Below are positions 1 to 8,732 of a stretch of 64,000 nucleotides of DNA, one piece after another. The notes beneath the pieces were generated by a model. That model saw nothing but the letters and a program-made list of their open reading frames with translations. It did not search any database and was not told where the DNA came from. The stretch comes from Taibaiella soli (GTDB lineage: Bacteria > Bacteroidota > Bacteroidia > Chitinophagales > Chitinophagaceae). The stretch is taken from NCBI RefSeq assembly GCF_003236175.1, contig NZ_QKTW01000009.1, positions 62,001-126,000 of the forward strand. Reading direction: 5' to 3'. How positions within the stretch are numbered: position 1 is the first letter of the stretch; every line of letters starts with the position of its first letter. The position numbers and the translations under genes were made by a program.

Positions 1-383
1 ATCCTCCGGGAGTACCAATTGGTGTAAAACTGATTCTGGTTCCAATCGAGATCATTTCTCTGTTCATTAAACCAATCGCATTGATGATACGTCTTTTCGC
101 CAACATTCTGGCAGGTCACATCATCATTCTGAGCATCGTGTCTATCATCTTCATCTTTGGTAAAATGGGTGCAAATCCAGGTGGCGGTTTCGGTTTCTCT
201 ATCATTTCTGTAGCGTTCTCCATCTTCATGTTCTGCCTTGAGTTGCTCGTAGGTGCAATCCAGGCGTTCATCTTCACTAACCTGACTGCGGTATTTATTG
301 GTCAGGCGATTGAAGAAGGTCATCATCATGCAGATGAAAATGGCTTTGATCACGCGCATTCAAACGAAGAAATTATTCTTTAA
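1..383 (+). CDS. atpB: ATP synthase Fo subunit a, C-terminal part (cut by window edge)
   Basis: Subunit a forms the half-channels through which protons reach the c-ring of the membrane Fo motor. The reading frame is open from base 3 to the stop at 381-383, so only the C-terminal ~126 residues are present. They contain the family's hydrophobic final helices, with the stretch IRLFANILAGH, which holds the conserved arginine facing the c-ring glutamate, and the LVGAIQAFIFTNL helix. An internal ATG at 81 is not the true start. The acidic, His-rich tail after the last helix is common in Bacteroidota. It is followed 30 bases later by atpE, the usual a-c-b-delta-alpha order. Confidence 0.95.
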   Translation, partial: PPGVPIGVKLILVPIEIISLFIKPIALMIRLFANILAGHIIILSIVSIIFIFGKMGANPGGGFGFSIISVAFSIFMFCLELLVGAIQAFIFTNLTAVFIGQAIEEGHHHADENGFDHAHSNEEIIL

Positions 384-665
<282 letters not shown>

Positions 666-677
666 TAGTTAAAGATT

Positions 678-718
678 TTAAACTGCATCCAACGCATAGG
701 GCAGCGGGTGCAGTTTAA
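678..718 (+). promoter_or_regulatory. Intercistronic hairpin after atpE
   Basis: Bases 678-690 and 706-718 are complementary over 13 positions with one G-U pair, and the loop is 15 bases. No strong T-run follows, so this is more likely an mRNA processing/stability element or partial attenuator than a full terminator. It sits between subunit c, needed in high copy number, and subunit b. Confidence 0.6.
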
Positions 719-777
719 TTTAGATTTGAAATAGTAAAGAAATAATACAACAACATCAATAATTAATTAGATAGATT

Positions 778-1272
778 ATGGGATTGCTTACTCCGGAACT
801 CGGCTTATTTGTGTGGACGCTCATCGCGTTCCTCGTTGTGTTGGTGATCTTGCGTAAAGCCGCATGGAAACCTATCCTTAAAATGCTGAACGAACGTGAG
901 ACTGGTATTGCGGAATCAATTGCTGCAGCAGACCGTGTGAAGAAAGAAATGAGCGTGATGCAGGCTGAAAATGAAAAGCTGATGGCTCAGGCTCGTGAAG
1001 AACGCAGTCAAATGCTGAAAGAAGCAAAAGAAACTAAAGACCGCATCGTAACTGAAGCAAAAGAACAAGCTAAAGCTGAGGCAAACAAAATCATCGTTGA
1101 CGCTCAACAACAGATCCAGCAACAAAAACTGGCTGCAATGACTGAGGTTAAGAATGAAATCGGTAACCTGGCTGTTGAAGTAGCGGAAAAAATCATCCGC
1201 AAGCAATTGTCTTCTGCAGATGCTCAGAATAGCTATGCAAGCCTGCTTGCTGAAGAAATTAAACTTAACTAA
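778..1272 (+). CDS. atpF: ATP synthase Fo subunit b
   Basis: This is the peripheral-stalk subunit, 164 residues. It has one N-terminal membrane helix (about residues 8-26, ELGLFVWTLIAFLVVLVIL) followed by a long charged Ala/Glu/Lys/Gln-rich coiled coil, as expected for the dimeric stator that holds F1 against rotation. The C-terminal part would bind the delta subunit, encoded next. The ATG at 778 directly precedes the membrane helix and fits the family's start. Confidence 0.96.
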   Translation: MGLLTPELGLFVWTLIAFLVVLVILRKAAWKPILKMLNERETGIAESIAAADRVKKEMSVMQAENEKLMAQAREERSQMLKEAKETKDRIVTEAKEQAKAEANKIIVDAQQQIQQQKLAAMTEVKNEIGNLAVEVAEKIIRKQLSSADAQNSYASLLAEEIKLN

Positions 1273-1295
1273 TTTGAAAATGTGAAAGTATGGAG

Positions 1296-1321
1296 ATTTG
1301 AAAATGCACTCATTTTCAAAT
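1296..1321. repeat. TTTGAAAAT inverted repeat between atpF and atpH
   Basis: ATTTGAAAATG at 1296-1306 is mirrored exactly by CATTTTCAAAT at 1311-1321, with a 4-base loop. Extra TTTTCAAAT units follow up to 1336. A very similar inverted repeat lies between atpD and atpC at 38900-38929. Confidence 0.75.
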
Positions 1322-1352
1322 TTTCAAATTTTCAAATGAACTAATTGAAATA

Positions 1353-1916
1353 ATGCAAAATCCACGTCTCGCATCACGTTACGCTAAATCACTGCTGGAA
1401 CTGGCTGTTGAACAAAACAAGCTGGACAGCACTCTTGCTGACATGCAATTACTTTCTGCTATCTGTCTTCAAAGCCGTGATTTTCTCAACATGCTGCGCA
1501 GTCCGATCATAAAAGCTGATAAAAAACAACACATCATCGATGCTGTAGTAGGACAGAATATCAGTCCGCTGACAAAAGCATTCATGAGCCTGTTGATTAA
1601 CAAAGGCCGTGAGGCAAACCTCGACGAAATCGCTGAGGCATTTATCGGGCAATACAAAGAATTGAAAAATATCCGCACAGTGAAACTTACCACTGCTGTT
1701 GCTGTAAATGATTCAGTGAAAGCGGCAATTATTCACAAACTGCTGGGTAGCACTTCTCAAGATAAAATCGATTTGGAAACAGCTGTAGATCCATCGTTGA
1801 TCGGCGGCTTTGTTGTAGAATTGGAGGACAAACTGATCGATGCAAGTATTCGCCGTGATCTGAACGAGATTAAAGCTCAGTTTACTAAAAACCTGCACGT
1901 AAGCAGTTTTAACTAA
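1353..1916 (+). CDS. atpH: ATP synthase F1 subunit delta
   Basis: Delta (OSCP) is the 187-residue connector between the b stalk and the top of the alpha3beta3 hexamer. The N-terminal helical bundle starts with NPRLASRYAKSLLELA, typical of the family. The C-terminal part carries the conserved DPSLIGGFVVELEDKLIDASIRRDL region that contacts subunit b. The ATG at 1353 follows an 80-base spacer containing an inverted repeat. It is co-oriented with atpF and atpA in one operon. Confidence 0.96.
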   Translation: MQNPRLASRYAKSLLELAVEQNKLDSTLADMQLLSAICLQSRDFLNMLRSPIIKADKKQHIIDAVVGQNISPLTKAFMSLLINKGREANLDEIAEAFIGQYKELKNIRTVKLTTAVAVNDSVKAAIIHKLLGSTSQDKIDLETAVDPSLIGGFVVELEDKLIDASIRRDLNEIKAQFTKNLHVSSFN

Positions 1917-1968
1917 CTAGGAATTACGATATTTAAAATAATTACTGAATAATAAACTAACACAAGTC

Positions 1969-3549
1969 ATGGTTGAAATTAAACCGGATGAAATATCGGC
2001 GATATTGCGCCAACAGTTAAGCAGCTTCGACGCTGGTGCAAACCTCGAAGAAGTTGGTACCGTATTACAGATCGGTGATGGTATTGCTCGTGTGTACGGA
2101 CTGAATGGCGTACGTCAGGGTGAACTCGTTATGTTTGAAAATGGTGTACAGGCAATCGCTTTGAACCTTGAAGAAGATAACGTAGGTGTGGTATTGATGG
2201 GTGATGGTTCTGACATTAAAGAAGGTGCACGTGTTCGTCGCACTGGTCAGATCGCTTCTATCAAAGTAGGTGAAGGTGTAATTGGCCGTGTTGTAAATAC
2301 GCTGGGTGAACCAATTGATGGTAAAGGTCCGATCGTAGGCGAACTGTACGAAATGCCGATCGAACGTAAAGCGCCGGGTGTTGTATTCCGTGAGCCAGTA
2401 AAAGAACCACTGCAAACAGGTCTGAAAGCCGTAGATGCGATGATTCCTATTGGCCGTGGTCAACGTGAGTTGGTTATCGGTGACCGTCAGACAGGTAAAA
2501 CAGCTATCTGTATCGACACAATCATCAATCAGAAAGAATTTTACGAAGCAGGTAAACCTGTTTATTGTATATATGTTGCGATTGGTCAGAAAGCATCAAC
2601 GATCGCCGGTGTTATGAAAACACTGGAAGAGAACGGCGCTATGGCTTACACAACAATCGTTGCCGCTCCTGCAGCAGATCCGGCTCCACTTCAGTTCTAC
2701 GCGCCGTTTGCCGGTGCTGCGATCGGGGAGTTCTTCCGTGATACTGGCCGTCCTGCACTCGTAGTTTATGATGACCTTTCTAAACAAGCGGTAGCTTACC
2801 GTGAGGTATCTCTGCTGCTTCGCCGCCCTCCTGGACGTGAAGCTTATCCTGGTGACGTATTCTACCTGCATAGCCGCTTGCTGGAACGTGCTGCGAAAGT
2901 AATCGGTAACGATGAGATCGCTAAAAATATGAACGATCTGCCAGAAAGCATTAAGCATATGGTGAAAGGCGGTGGTTCCCTTACGGCGCTTCCAATCATC
3001 GAAACGCAAGCTGGTGACGTATCTGCGTACATCCCGACGAACGTAATCTCCATCACTGATGGTCAGATCTTCCTTGAGTCAAACCTCTTCCTGGCTGGTA
3101 TCCGTCCTGCGATCAACGTAGGTATCTCCGTAAGCCGTGTTGGTGGTAGCGCTCAGATCAAATCCATGAAAAAAGTATCTGGTACACTGAAACTGGATCA
3201 GGCACTTTACCGTGAAATGGAAGCGTTCTCTAAGTTTGGTGGTGACCTCGATGCTGCTACGAAAGTGGTACTGGATAAAGGTAGCCGTAACGTGGAAATC
3301 CTGAAACAACCTCAGTTTACTCCGTATAGCGTAGAGAAACAAGTTGCGATGATTTACCTCGGTACAAACAACCTGATCCGCGAAGTTCCGGTGAAAAATG
3401 TTCGTGCTTTTGAAGATGCATTTATGCGCGAAATGGAAATGAAACTTCCTGATGTATTGCTTGAGTTCAAAAAAGGTAACCTGCCTGAAGACGGTATCAA
3501 CAAAATGGTGAAACTGGCTCAGGATTTGATTCCTCAGTTTAAGAACTAA
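1969..3549 (+). CDS. atpA: ATP synthase F1 subunit alpha
   Basis: Alpha is the regulatory nucleotide-binding subunit of the F1 head, 526 residues. The order is an N-terminal beta-barrel (about residues 28-95), a central P-loop domain with GDRQTGKT at 171-178, and a helical C-terminal domain. The segment [10 protein letters not shown] near residue 388 is the usual alpha signature. A strong terminator begins 21 bases after the stop and no atpG follows, although alpha-gamma adjacency is usual in bacterial atp operons. The gamma gene must lie outside this window. Confidence 0.98.
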   Translation: MVEIKPDEISAILRQQLSSFDAGANLEEVGTVLQIGDGIARVYGLNGVRQGELVMFENGVQAIALNLEEDNVGVVLMGDGSDIKEGARVRRTGQIASIKVGEGVIGRVVNTLGEPIDGKGPIVGELYEMPIERKAPGVVFREPVKEPLQTGLKAVDAMIPIGRGQRELVIGDRQTGKTAICIDTIINQKEFYEAGKPVYCIYVAIGQKASTIAGVMKTLEENGAMAYTTIVAAPAADPAPLQFYAPFAGAAIGEFFRDTGRPALVVYDDLSKQAVAYREVSLLLRRPPGREAYPGDVFYLHSRLLERAAKVIGNDEIAKNMNDLPESIKHMVKGGGSLTALPIIETQAGDVSAYIPTNVISITDGQIFLESNLFLAGIRPAINVGISVSRVGGSAQIKSMKKVSGTLKLDQALYREMEAFSKFGGDLDAATKVVLDKGSRNVEILKQPQFTPYSVEKQVAMIYLGTNNLIREVPVKNVRAFEDAFMREMEMKLPDVLLEFKKGNLPEDGINKMVKLAQDLIPQFKN

Positions 3550-3570
3550 TACATTTCAGTATAAAATTGG

Positions 3571-3606
3571 AAAAGGGTATCTCAAACGGGATACCCTTTT
3601 TTTATA
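3571..3606 (+). terminator. Rho-independent terminator of the atpBEFHA operon
   Basis: The arms AAAAGGGTATC and GATACCCTTTT flank a short loop and are followed by a run of T (to 3603). The palindromic arms also end in A/T runs on the other strand, so it can serve the convergent small ORF at 3602-3844. Confidence 0.85.
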
Positions 3607-3844
3607 TATTTTTCTGATCAACTTCGCGGATTCGATTTTTTAGTAACCATTGCCGGAAAGCTTGTATTTCCGCCGGCATCACTCTGATAATACGCATATC
3701 CTTCAAGCTCAGAATAACGACATCCATGCAGACAGCGAAAGCGGAGATCTGACAGTGCGGAATGTCGATACCAGGATAATAGGAAAGCTGATCAGCCTGA
3801 TAGCGATGCTGGTTTTGGTTGTTTCTCATTTTGCGGACAGACAT
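3602..3844 (-). CDS. Small hypothetical protein (80 aa)
   Basis: This unrecognised 80-residue ORF runs convergent to atpA. The composition looks protein-like (balanced, with a basic Asn/Gln/His/Tyr-rich start and a C-terminal stretch PAEIQAFRQWLLKNRI that would form an amphipathic helix). It has no signal peptide, no membrane segment and no recognisable domain. The stop lies at the distal edge of the atpA terminator, which could terminate both transcripts. No clear promoter is visible upstream. Coding status is probable, not certain, and no function can be assigned. Confidence 0.5.
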   Translation of the reverse strand: MSVRKMRNNQNQHRYQADQLSYYPGIDIPHCQISAFAVCMDVVILSLKDMRIIRVMPAEIQAFRQWLLKNRIREVDQKNI

Positions 3845-4039
3845 TAATTCGAAAGCCTGTAAGCTTAACAGGTCAACAACTATGCCAGTTTTAAAAAAGC
3901 GGTTGCTTTCTGTCCGGTATTTTTTCGGAAATTATTTTGATAGGAAAATCCTATATCGGCGTTTTGCTAATGCACAGATTTCTAAGTTTAATGCAGGAGC
4001 AAGGGTTGGAACTGGCATTTTTTCTATAAGAATATATGA

Positions 4040-4070
4040 TTTGTTTCTGCTATACTACTGCTTAACTTTA
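4040..4070 (+). promoter_or_regulatory. Bacteroidota-type promoter of an orphan transcription unit
   Basis: TTTG at 4040-4043, exactly 19 bases, then TAACTTTA at 4063-4070 matches the Bacteroidota primary sigma consensus TTTG-N19-TAnnTTTG at all but the last position. Transcription would start near 4077 and run into the terminator at 4431-4460. Confidence 0.5.
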
Positions 4071-4116
4071 CATCAGATCTTTGACAGACGGCCAATCCAT
4101 ATAGGAGAATCGCAAA

Positions 4117-4389
4117 ATGGTAACTATAGATATTACCATAAAAACGACGCAAAAAAAGAAAACTTTCGTCCGGGTAAATACCGCCCTTCGCGCTCTAAAG
4201 AAAACGAATCATAACAGAGAAAAGAATCTTCGGAAGACAAGTATTTCGGTAGTTCATATGAAACAATGGCTGTTGGCCATCTGTGTCATATGGCTGTTTT
4301 ATTCTGGAAACGACATTCATGAAATATTGAGCGAACTTTCCATCTGTCTAATAGCTGAAAGAGTAACCAAACTTTTTCTTATCCGCTAA
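4117..4389 (+). CDS. Possible small basic protein (90 aa), coding status doubtful
   Basis: No family is recognised. What supports a gene is context: a promoter match at 4040-4070, an AGGAG nine bases before the ATG at 4117, and a terminator at 4431-4460. The predicted product has a very basic first 40 residues (Lys/Arg/Thr-rich) and one hydrophobic stretch (about residues 50-63, QWLLAICVIWLFYS). Glycine and alanine are unusually scarce, which argues against an ordinary folded protein. The roughly 380-base transcript could equally be a non-coding RNA. An overlapping frame (3819-4214) is the less likely alternative. Confidence 0.3.
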   Translation: MVTIDITIKTTQKKKTFVRVNTALRALKKTNHNREKNLRKTSISVVHMKQWLLAICVIWLFYSGNDIHEILSELSICLIAERVTKLFLIR

Positions 4390-4430
4390 TCAGCGTAAAT
4401 CAGGCCTCGTCTGTCAAACTTATAATGAAG

Positions 4431-4460
4431 GCCAGTGGAGCGTATCCGCTGGTCTTTTTT
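4431..4460 (+). terminator. Terminator of the orphan transcription unit
   Basis: GCCAGTGG (4431-4438) pairs with CCGCTGGT (4446-4453) and is followed by six T residues. It sits at the 3' edge of the convergent glycosyltransferase gene; on the opposite strand there is no T-run, so it serves a plus-strand transcript. Confidence 0.65.
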
Positions 4461-5982
4461 ATGGCTCGTAGTGAAAGATAGTGTAGCCATATACAGATCC
4501 CATTTTCCGGAATACAGTGCTGTCAAACTGAACGAATGGTAGCTCTTTTTGCAGAATATTCAATTCAGGATGTTCTTCGCTGGTAACAATATATTGCACC
4601 AGGCCTTTATTCATACCGTTTGTAAATTGGCTAAAATCAATTGTATTCGGATTGGCAAGATAGACCTGGCTGGCAACGTCCTTATTGGGTAACAGGCTTT
4701 GGTTAAAGAAGATATTATCGAGAAAATGACGTTCGGTGAAATAAACATACTGACCGGGCTGCAGCTTTAATTCGCGGATAAAATAATTATGTAACTGCGT
4801 TGCCGATGTATAGAGTTTCTTTTCCTCCTTAAACCAGCGTTCAATAAATACGGAGGAGAAAAGGCCGATTACTTTTGAAGAAATCAATACCACCAAACAG
4901 AATGTTGCATAGCTTTTCAGGGTGATGTTTTTGCCACGGATAGTAAACAGCTTTGCCTGCGTTGCACTACTGTTTATAACGCCGGGAAATGCCAGTACGA
5001 TAAACAAAAGCATTTCGGTAAAGTAATTGTTGCTGCTGCCAATCTTTAAACCTGTAATAACGGCAAACAAGAACGAGAGCAACATTGCCCAGCCGAAAAA
5101 ACGTTGCATATCGCTGCTTTCACGCATCTGTTTGTTGAAAAAGTAAAACAGTACAAACGCCAGGATATAACAAGGAATAAGGTCGAAATAAAATTGAGAA
5201 ATGAAAATGGTAATTGGAAAGGTATAGTCGAAGCCGTTTTTGAGACCGAGATAGGCGTTTTGATAGAAGGCATTGAAATCACCACCAATCAACCACCAGA
5301 GCAATCCCGCGAAACAAGCGACAGAAAGCGCACCATAAAGGAATGCAACCAGCCATTTACGTTGGATAAACGCCAGGTAGAAGCAAAGAATAGCGGGTAG
5401 TAAAATGCCACTTTGCTTGGTAAGAATACAGCTGGCCGTAAACAACGAAGCCAGCAGCAACGGTGCAATATTCCTGGAGTTAAGATAATGGCAAAACAAA
5501 TAAACAGAAATGCTGAAAAACAGCAAATGCATGCTGTCACAACGACCCAGATAGTGGTTGGTCAAAATCATAATGACCGGAAGAGCGAATACAAGCGCTT
5601 TTTTCAAATTGCGCAGCCATAAATTGGTGGTAAGCGCTACGAATAATATGGAGAGTAGGTTACAAAGCAAAGAAACCGTTCGGGTTGCTACATAAATTGC
5701 CTGCACATTGTAAACCGGAATATGAAACCTTTTGCAGAGCCAGCCCATAAATTCATAATAGACCGGTGTGTATTGCATAATGGCGAACGGCGCTTTCGAT
5801 GGATTCTGGTAAAGCGCTTCATTATTAATGACACGCTGAATACCATAAATCACATTTTGGTCGACACCTGCCGGATTCGATTTATAAAAATTGATCAGGA
5901 AGATGCGTACAAAAAGTGTCAGACAAAATAGGAACAGTATATAAACAGACAGATAATTGCGCTTCAGTTGGGGCGTCGTCAT
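4459..5982 (-). CDS. Polytopic membrane glycosyltransferase, GT-C fold (GT39/GT87-like)
   Basis: This 507-residue integral membrane protein has about ten or more hydrophobic helices, beginning with a signal-anchor-like helix at residues 11-32. An acidic residue follows the first helix in the first periplasmic loop (NPAGVDQN), as in lipid-linked-sugar transferases of the GT-C superfamily, where it acts as catalytic base. The C-terminal ~110 residues form a soluble periplasmic domain. Its start codon overlaps the stop of the upstream GT2 gene by ATGA, so the two are translationally coupled and probably act in sequence: GT2 makes a polyprenyl-phosphate sugar, and this enzyme transfers it outside the membrane. 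Acceptor and sugar are unknown. Confidence 0.7.
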   Translation of the reverse strand: MTTPQLKRNYLSVYILFLFCLTLFVRIFLINFYKSNPAGVDQNVIYGIQRVINNEALYQNPSKAPFAIMQYTPVYYEFMGWLCKRFHIPVYNVQAIYVATRTVSLLCNLLSILFVALTTNLWLRNLKKALVFALPVIMILTNHYLGRCDSMHLLFFSISVYLFCHYLNSRNIAPLLLASLFTASCILTKQSGILLPAILCFYLAFIQRKWLVAFLYGALSVACFAGLLWWLIGGDFNAFYQNAYLGLKNGFDYTFPITIFISQFYFDLIPCYILAFVLFYFFNKQMRESSDMQRFFGWAMLLSFLFAVITGLKIGSSNNYFTEMLLFIVLAFPGVINSSATQAKLFTIRGKNITLKSYATFCLVVLISSKVIGLFSSVFIERWFKEEKKLYTSATQLHNYFIRELKLQPGQYVYFTERHFLDNIFFNQSLLPNKDVASQVYLANPNTIDFSQFTNGMNKGLVQYIVTSEEHPELNILQKELPFVQFDSTVFRKMGSVYGYTIFHYEP

Positions 5983-6914
5983 TTTTTCTCGACCGGTTTT
6001 ATTTCTTCAAAAATGGATTGGCTGTTATAAATGTTTCTTTTGTTATTGAGATTGACAAGCAGAATACCCAGGATGAAAAATCCGATGGAGATAATTGCCA
6101 TATTGAGCAGTCCGATAGCCGTAGTGCTTGCCCAGCCGAGAATGGCTGTATGTGCCCAGAATTTCTGATACAATATATTGCTGATCGATACAACGAACAG
6201 GATCATGATCAGAATGAAAAATTTCAGGAAGATCATGAGCAAGTCCTCGCCATATTCTACCAGCGATTTAAACGCATGATGTACCAGACTTTTAAAATTC
6301 ATTTTCGATTTCCCGTCAATGCGCTTGTCGCGGGCATGTACCACATACTGACGGCTTCCTTTCTGTTTGGAAAGAAAAGCCGCGAAGTGATGGAAATTAT
6401 TGTACAGTGCGGTTTCCAGAATACGTCGGTTGAAAAGGCTGTAATTGCCAAAATTCATCTGGTTGCCGGTAACGGCTTTAAAAATGCCTTTATAAACCCA
6501 GTAAGATAGTTTGAATGAAAGGCTTTCCTGGCGTTTTCCGCGGACTACATGCACGATATCATAATTGAGATGCGCAACGAGGTCGGGAATTGCCAGTGGC
6601 GAATCTTCGCCGTCAGAATCCATTACAATGAAATGGTCGCAATTGAGATGCTGTGCAAAAACCAGTCCCTGATAGATAGCGCCCTGATGCCCTACATTGA
6701 ACCGCAGTCTGATGATGTGCAATTCAATATTTGATGCCGTAAATTCAAATGCCTTCAGCAGTTTGATTGTATTGTCGGTAGAATAGTCGTCTACGACTAC
6801 CACGTGAAAATGATACGGAAGCGTTTGCAAAGTATTCTGCAAAAGATCCAGAAACTTGATTACCGTAACATTTTCATTATGGCAAGGCGATATGACTGTA
6901 ATAGTTTCCGGCAT
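5979..6914 (-). CDS. GT2-family polyprenyl-phosphate glycosyltransferase
   Basis: This 311-residue protein has an N-terminal GT-A domain (residues 1-215). It carries the nucleotide-sugar motif VVVDDYSTDNT at about 39-49 and a DSDGE metal-binding site at 99-103, matching the dolichol/undecaprenyl-phosphate sugar synthase type (DPM1/GtrB/ArnC relatives). Two C-terminal membrane helices (about 224-246 and 264-288) follow, as in GtrB. It would transfer a sugar from a nucleotide donor to a polyprenyl phosphate on the cytoplasmic face. The ATGA overlap with the downstream GT-C gene supports a two-step lipid-linked sugar pathway. Substrate specificity cannot be read from sequence. Confidence 0.85.
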   Translation of the reverse strand: MPETITVISPCHNENVTVIKFLDLLQNTLQTLPYHFHVVVVDDYSTDNTIKLLKAFEFTASNIELHIIRLRFNVGHQGAIYQGLVFAQHLNCDHFIVMDSDGEDSPLAIPDLVAHLNYDIVHVVRGKRQESLSFKLSYWVYKGIFKAVTGNQMNFGNYSLFNRRILETALYNNFHHFAAFLSKQKGSRQYVVHARDKRIDGKSKMNFKSLVHHAFKSLVEYGEDLLMIFLKFFILIMILFVVSISNILYQKFWAHTAILGWASTTAIGLLNMAIISIGFFILGILLVNLNNKRNIYNSQSIFEEIKPVEKK

Positions 6915-6996
6915 TGGGCTGCAGGCTCAATTCAAAAAAGATGAGGAATAAAAATACTTTAAATAAATAAGTTTTTCGGTTTGAAGGCCGTCCGTG

Positions 6997-7971
6997 CTAT
7001 TTCTTCTTTTGGCGAAACTCCTTATAAGAAAGTTTTTTGCTCTTGTGCGGCTTTTCAGAAGCATCGTTATCGTTTTGCTCCTTCGGTGCCGCTTTTTTCT
7101 CTTTTGGTACGTCTTTTCCTTTTCCTTTTGGTGCTTCTTTCGATTTGGCTGGCTCCGGTTTTGGCGCAGGTTTTTTCACCTCCGGTTTTTTGCGTTCGAT
7201 GCGTGAAGCTTCTTCCGTTTTGCTGCTGTCAGAAACCATTTTTTGAATCGTGTCCATTTCCTCCGGTGTCAGATAGCGCCAATGGCCCACCGGTAATTTA
7301 CCCAGATGCACATTCATGATACGAATGCGATTCAAACGGACTACTTTATAGTCTAATGTCTCACACATGCGGCGGATCTGGCGATTAAGGCCCTGGGTGA
7401 GGATAATGCGGAAAACGCTTTTGCCTTCCTGTGTGATCTTGCAAGGTTTTGTCCATTGACCCATGATTTTCACGCCTGAAGACATTTGTTTGATGAATTC
7501 AGGAGTGACCGGTTTGTCAACAACAACGATATATTCTTTTTCGTGATTATTGCCCGCACGGAGGATTTTGTTCACCACGTCGCCATCATTCGTCAGGAAA
7601 ATAATCCCTTCCGAATCTTTATCGAGGCGGCCAATGGGGAATATGCGCTGCGGAAATTTGAGGTAATCAACAATATTGGTCTTGTCTTTGGTGTCTGTGG
7701 TGCTGGTTACACCGGCAGGTTTGTTAAAAGCAATATAAATTGTCTTTACTTTTTTGCGGATCGGCTCTCCGTCAATTTCAACTACATCTCCGGGATACAC
7801 GCGGTTTCCTTTCGTCGCATCTTCGTTATTGATGGTCACTCGTCCCTGTTCAATATATGTATCGGCTTCGCGGCGAGAGCAAAATCCGGAATCACTGATA
7901 TATTTATTCAGGCTTACGGAATCATCGCTGACCGGTGTATTAGTTTTTTTTGGAAAGTAACGCTGCTTCAT
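6997..7971 (-). CDS. rluF: 23S rRNA pseudouridine synthase, RluF type
   Basis: This 324-residue protein would convert uridine to pseudouridine in 23S rRNA. An N-terminal S4 RNA-binding domain (about residues 20-75, starting LNKYISDSGFCSRREAD) is followed by the RsuA/RluB/E/F catalytic domain, with GRLDKDSEG at 114-122 and catalytic Asp117. The LTQGLNRQIRRMCE segment is typical of RluF. After about residue 245 the protein carries a long, low-complexity Lys/Pro/Glu/Ala tail absent from the E. coli enzyme but common in Bacteroidota homologues. RluF is favoured over RluB/E by overall motif pattern; the exact target uridine is inferred. Confidence 0.88.
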   Translation of the reverse strand: MKQRYFPKKTNTPVSDDSVSLNKYISDSGFCSRREADTYIEQGRVTINNEDATKGNRVYPGDVVEIDGEPIRKKVKTIYIAFNKPAGVTSTTDTKDKTNIVDYLKFPQRIFPIGRLDKDSEGIIFLTNDGDVVNKILRAGNNHEKEYIVVVDKPVTPEFIKQMSSGVKIMGQWTKPCKITQEGKSVFRIILTQGLNRQIRRMCETLDYKVVRLNRIRIMNVHLGKLPVGHWRYLTPEEMDTIQKMVSDSSKTEEASRIERKKPEVKKPAPKPEPAKSKEAPKGKGKDVPKEKKAAPKEQNDNDASEKPHKSKKLSYKEFRQKKK

Positions 7972-8085
7972 AACGGCACGAAAATACCAATTAGTTTCGG
8001 GCTGTGCACAGATGAATAAAAAATGGAACGATATTTGCCTTCTTTGATAACGATATATATGGGTTAGTGAATACCGGCTAAAATC

Positions 8086-8652
8086 ATGGGACCGGTCAAT
8101 AAATGCAGAATTTATATGATGTTTTTTGAAACATGGAATGTCCGTAAGGCCGGTTTATACAAAAAGAATACTTCGGGCTGCAAAGTTGCGCTGCTGGTTG
8201 TTCTGGTAATATCAATGCTGTTTGCCGGAGAAATCAAAGCCCAGGGCGTTGTCTATAATGCTCAAACTGCGGCTTATGTGAAGCGCTATAAGAAAATGGC
8301 ACATACTTATTCCAAACGTTATAACATTCCGGCAAGCGTGATTTTATCTGTGGCCATTGTAGAATCCTCCTCGGGTTGTGCCGATGTGAGTAAAAGATAT
8401 CATAATCATTTTGGCATTGTAGGCAAGAATACCGGAAGAGGCAGAAAAAGCCGTTATAAAGAATACCACAGTACAGCTGCGTCTTATAAGGATTTCTGTG
8501 AAGTTATCTCCCGGAAAGAATTCTACCCCCGGTTAAAGGGTTCTGAGGATCATAAACTTTGGTTCGAGGAGATCGCCAAGACAGGCTATTCAGAAAATCC
8601 GGAACAGTGGGCGAAGCGCGTAGAGGACATTGTTCTCGAATATCATTTATAA
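8086..8652 (+). CDS. Exported glucosaminidase (N-acetylmuramide-glycanhydrolase-like)
   Basis: The signal peptide spans about residues 33-53 (hydrophobic core ALLVVLVISMLFAG, ending AQG), followed by a ~130-residue glucosaminidase/FlgJ-like domain. The presumed catalytic glutamate is Glu93 in AIVESSSG, within the usual IPASVILSVAIVES context. The tail resembles the family's Y/W-rich end (GYSENPEQWAKRVEDI). It would cleave peptidoglycan glycan strands in the periplasm or at the surface. In-frame ATGs at 8116 and 8119 are equally plausible starts and would shorten the n-region to a more normal length. It precedes the SGNH-MBOAT pair in the same direction with a short gap. Confidence 0.8.
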   Translation: MGPVNKCRIYMMFFETWNVRKAGLYKKNTSGCKVALLVVLVISMLFAGEIKAQGVVYNAQTAAYVKRYKKMAHTYSKRYNIPASVILSVAIVESSSGCADVSKRYHNHFGIVGKNTGRGRKSRYKEYHSTAASYKDFCEVISRKEFYPRLKGSEDHKLWFEEIAKTGYSENPEQWAKRVEDIVLEYHL

Positions 8653-8732
8653 TAGGCGAAATCCCCGAATATCATTTGTTGTGACCGAAATAATTAATTT
8701 CCTTTGTGGAATTAAAGGTGCTTCGGTCTTTT

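Noticed and set aside
2596-3009. Long antisense frames within atpA, dnaJ, lon and kdpB
   Set aside because: They are shadows produced by the codon bias of the real genes and have no starts, promoters or family features.
3819-4214. 131-residue open frame in the region after atpA
   Set aside because: It overlaps the promoter and leader of the orphan unit, has no plausible start context, and its N-terminal half has erratic composition. Only the last ~30 residues look protein-like.
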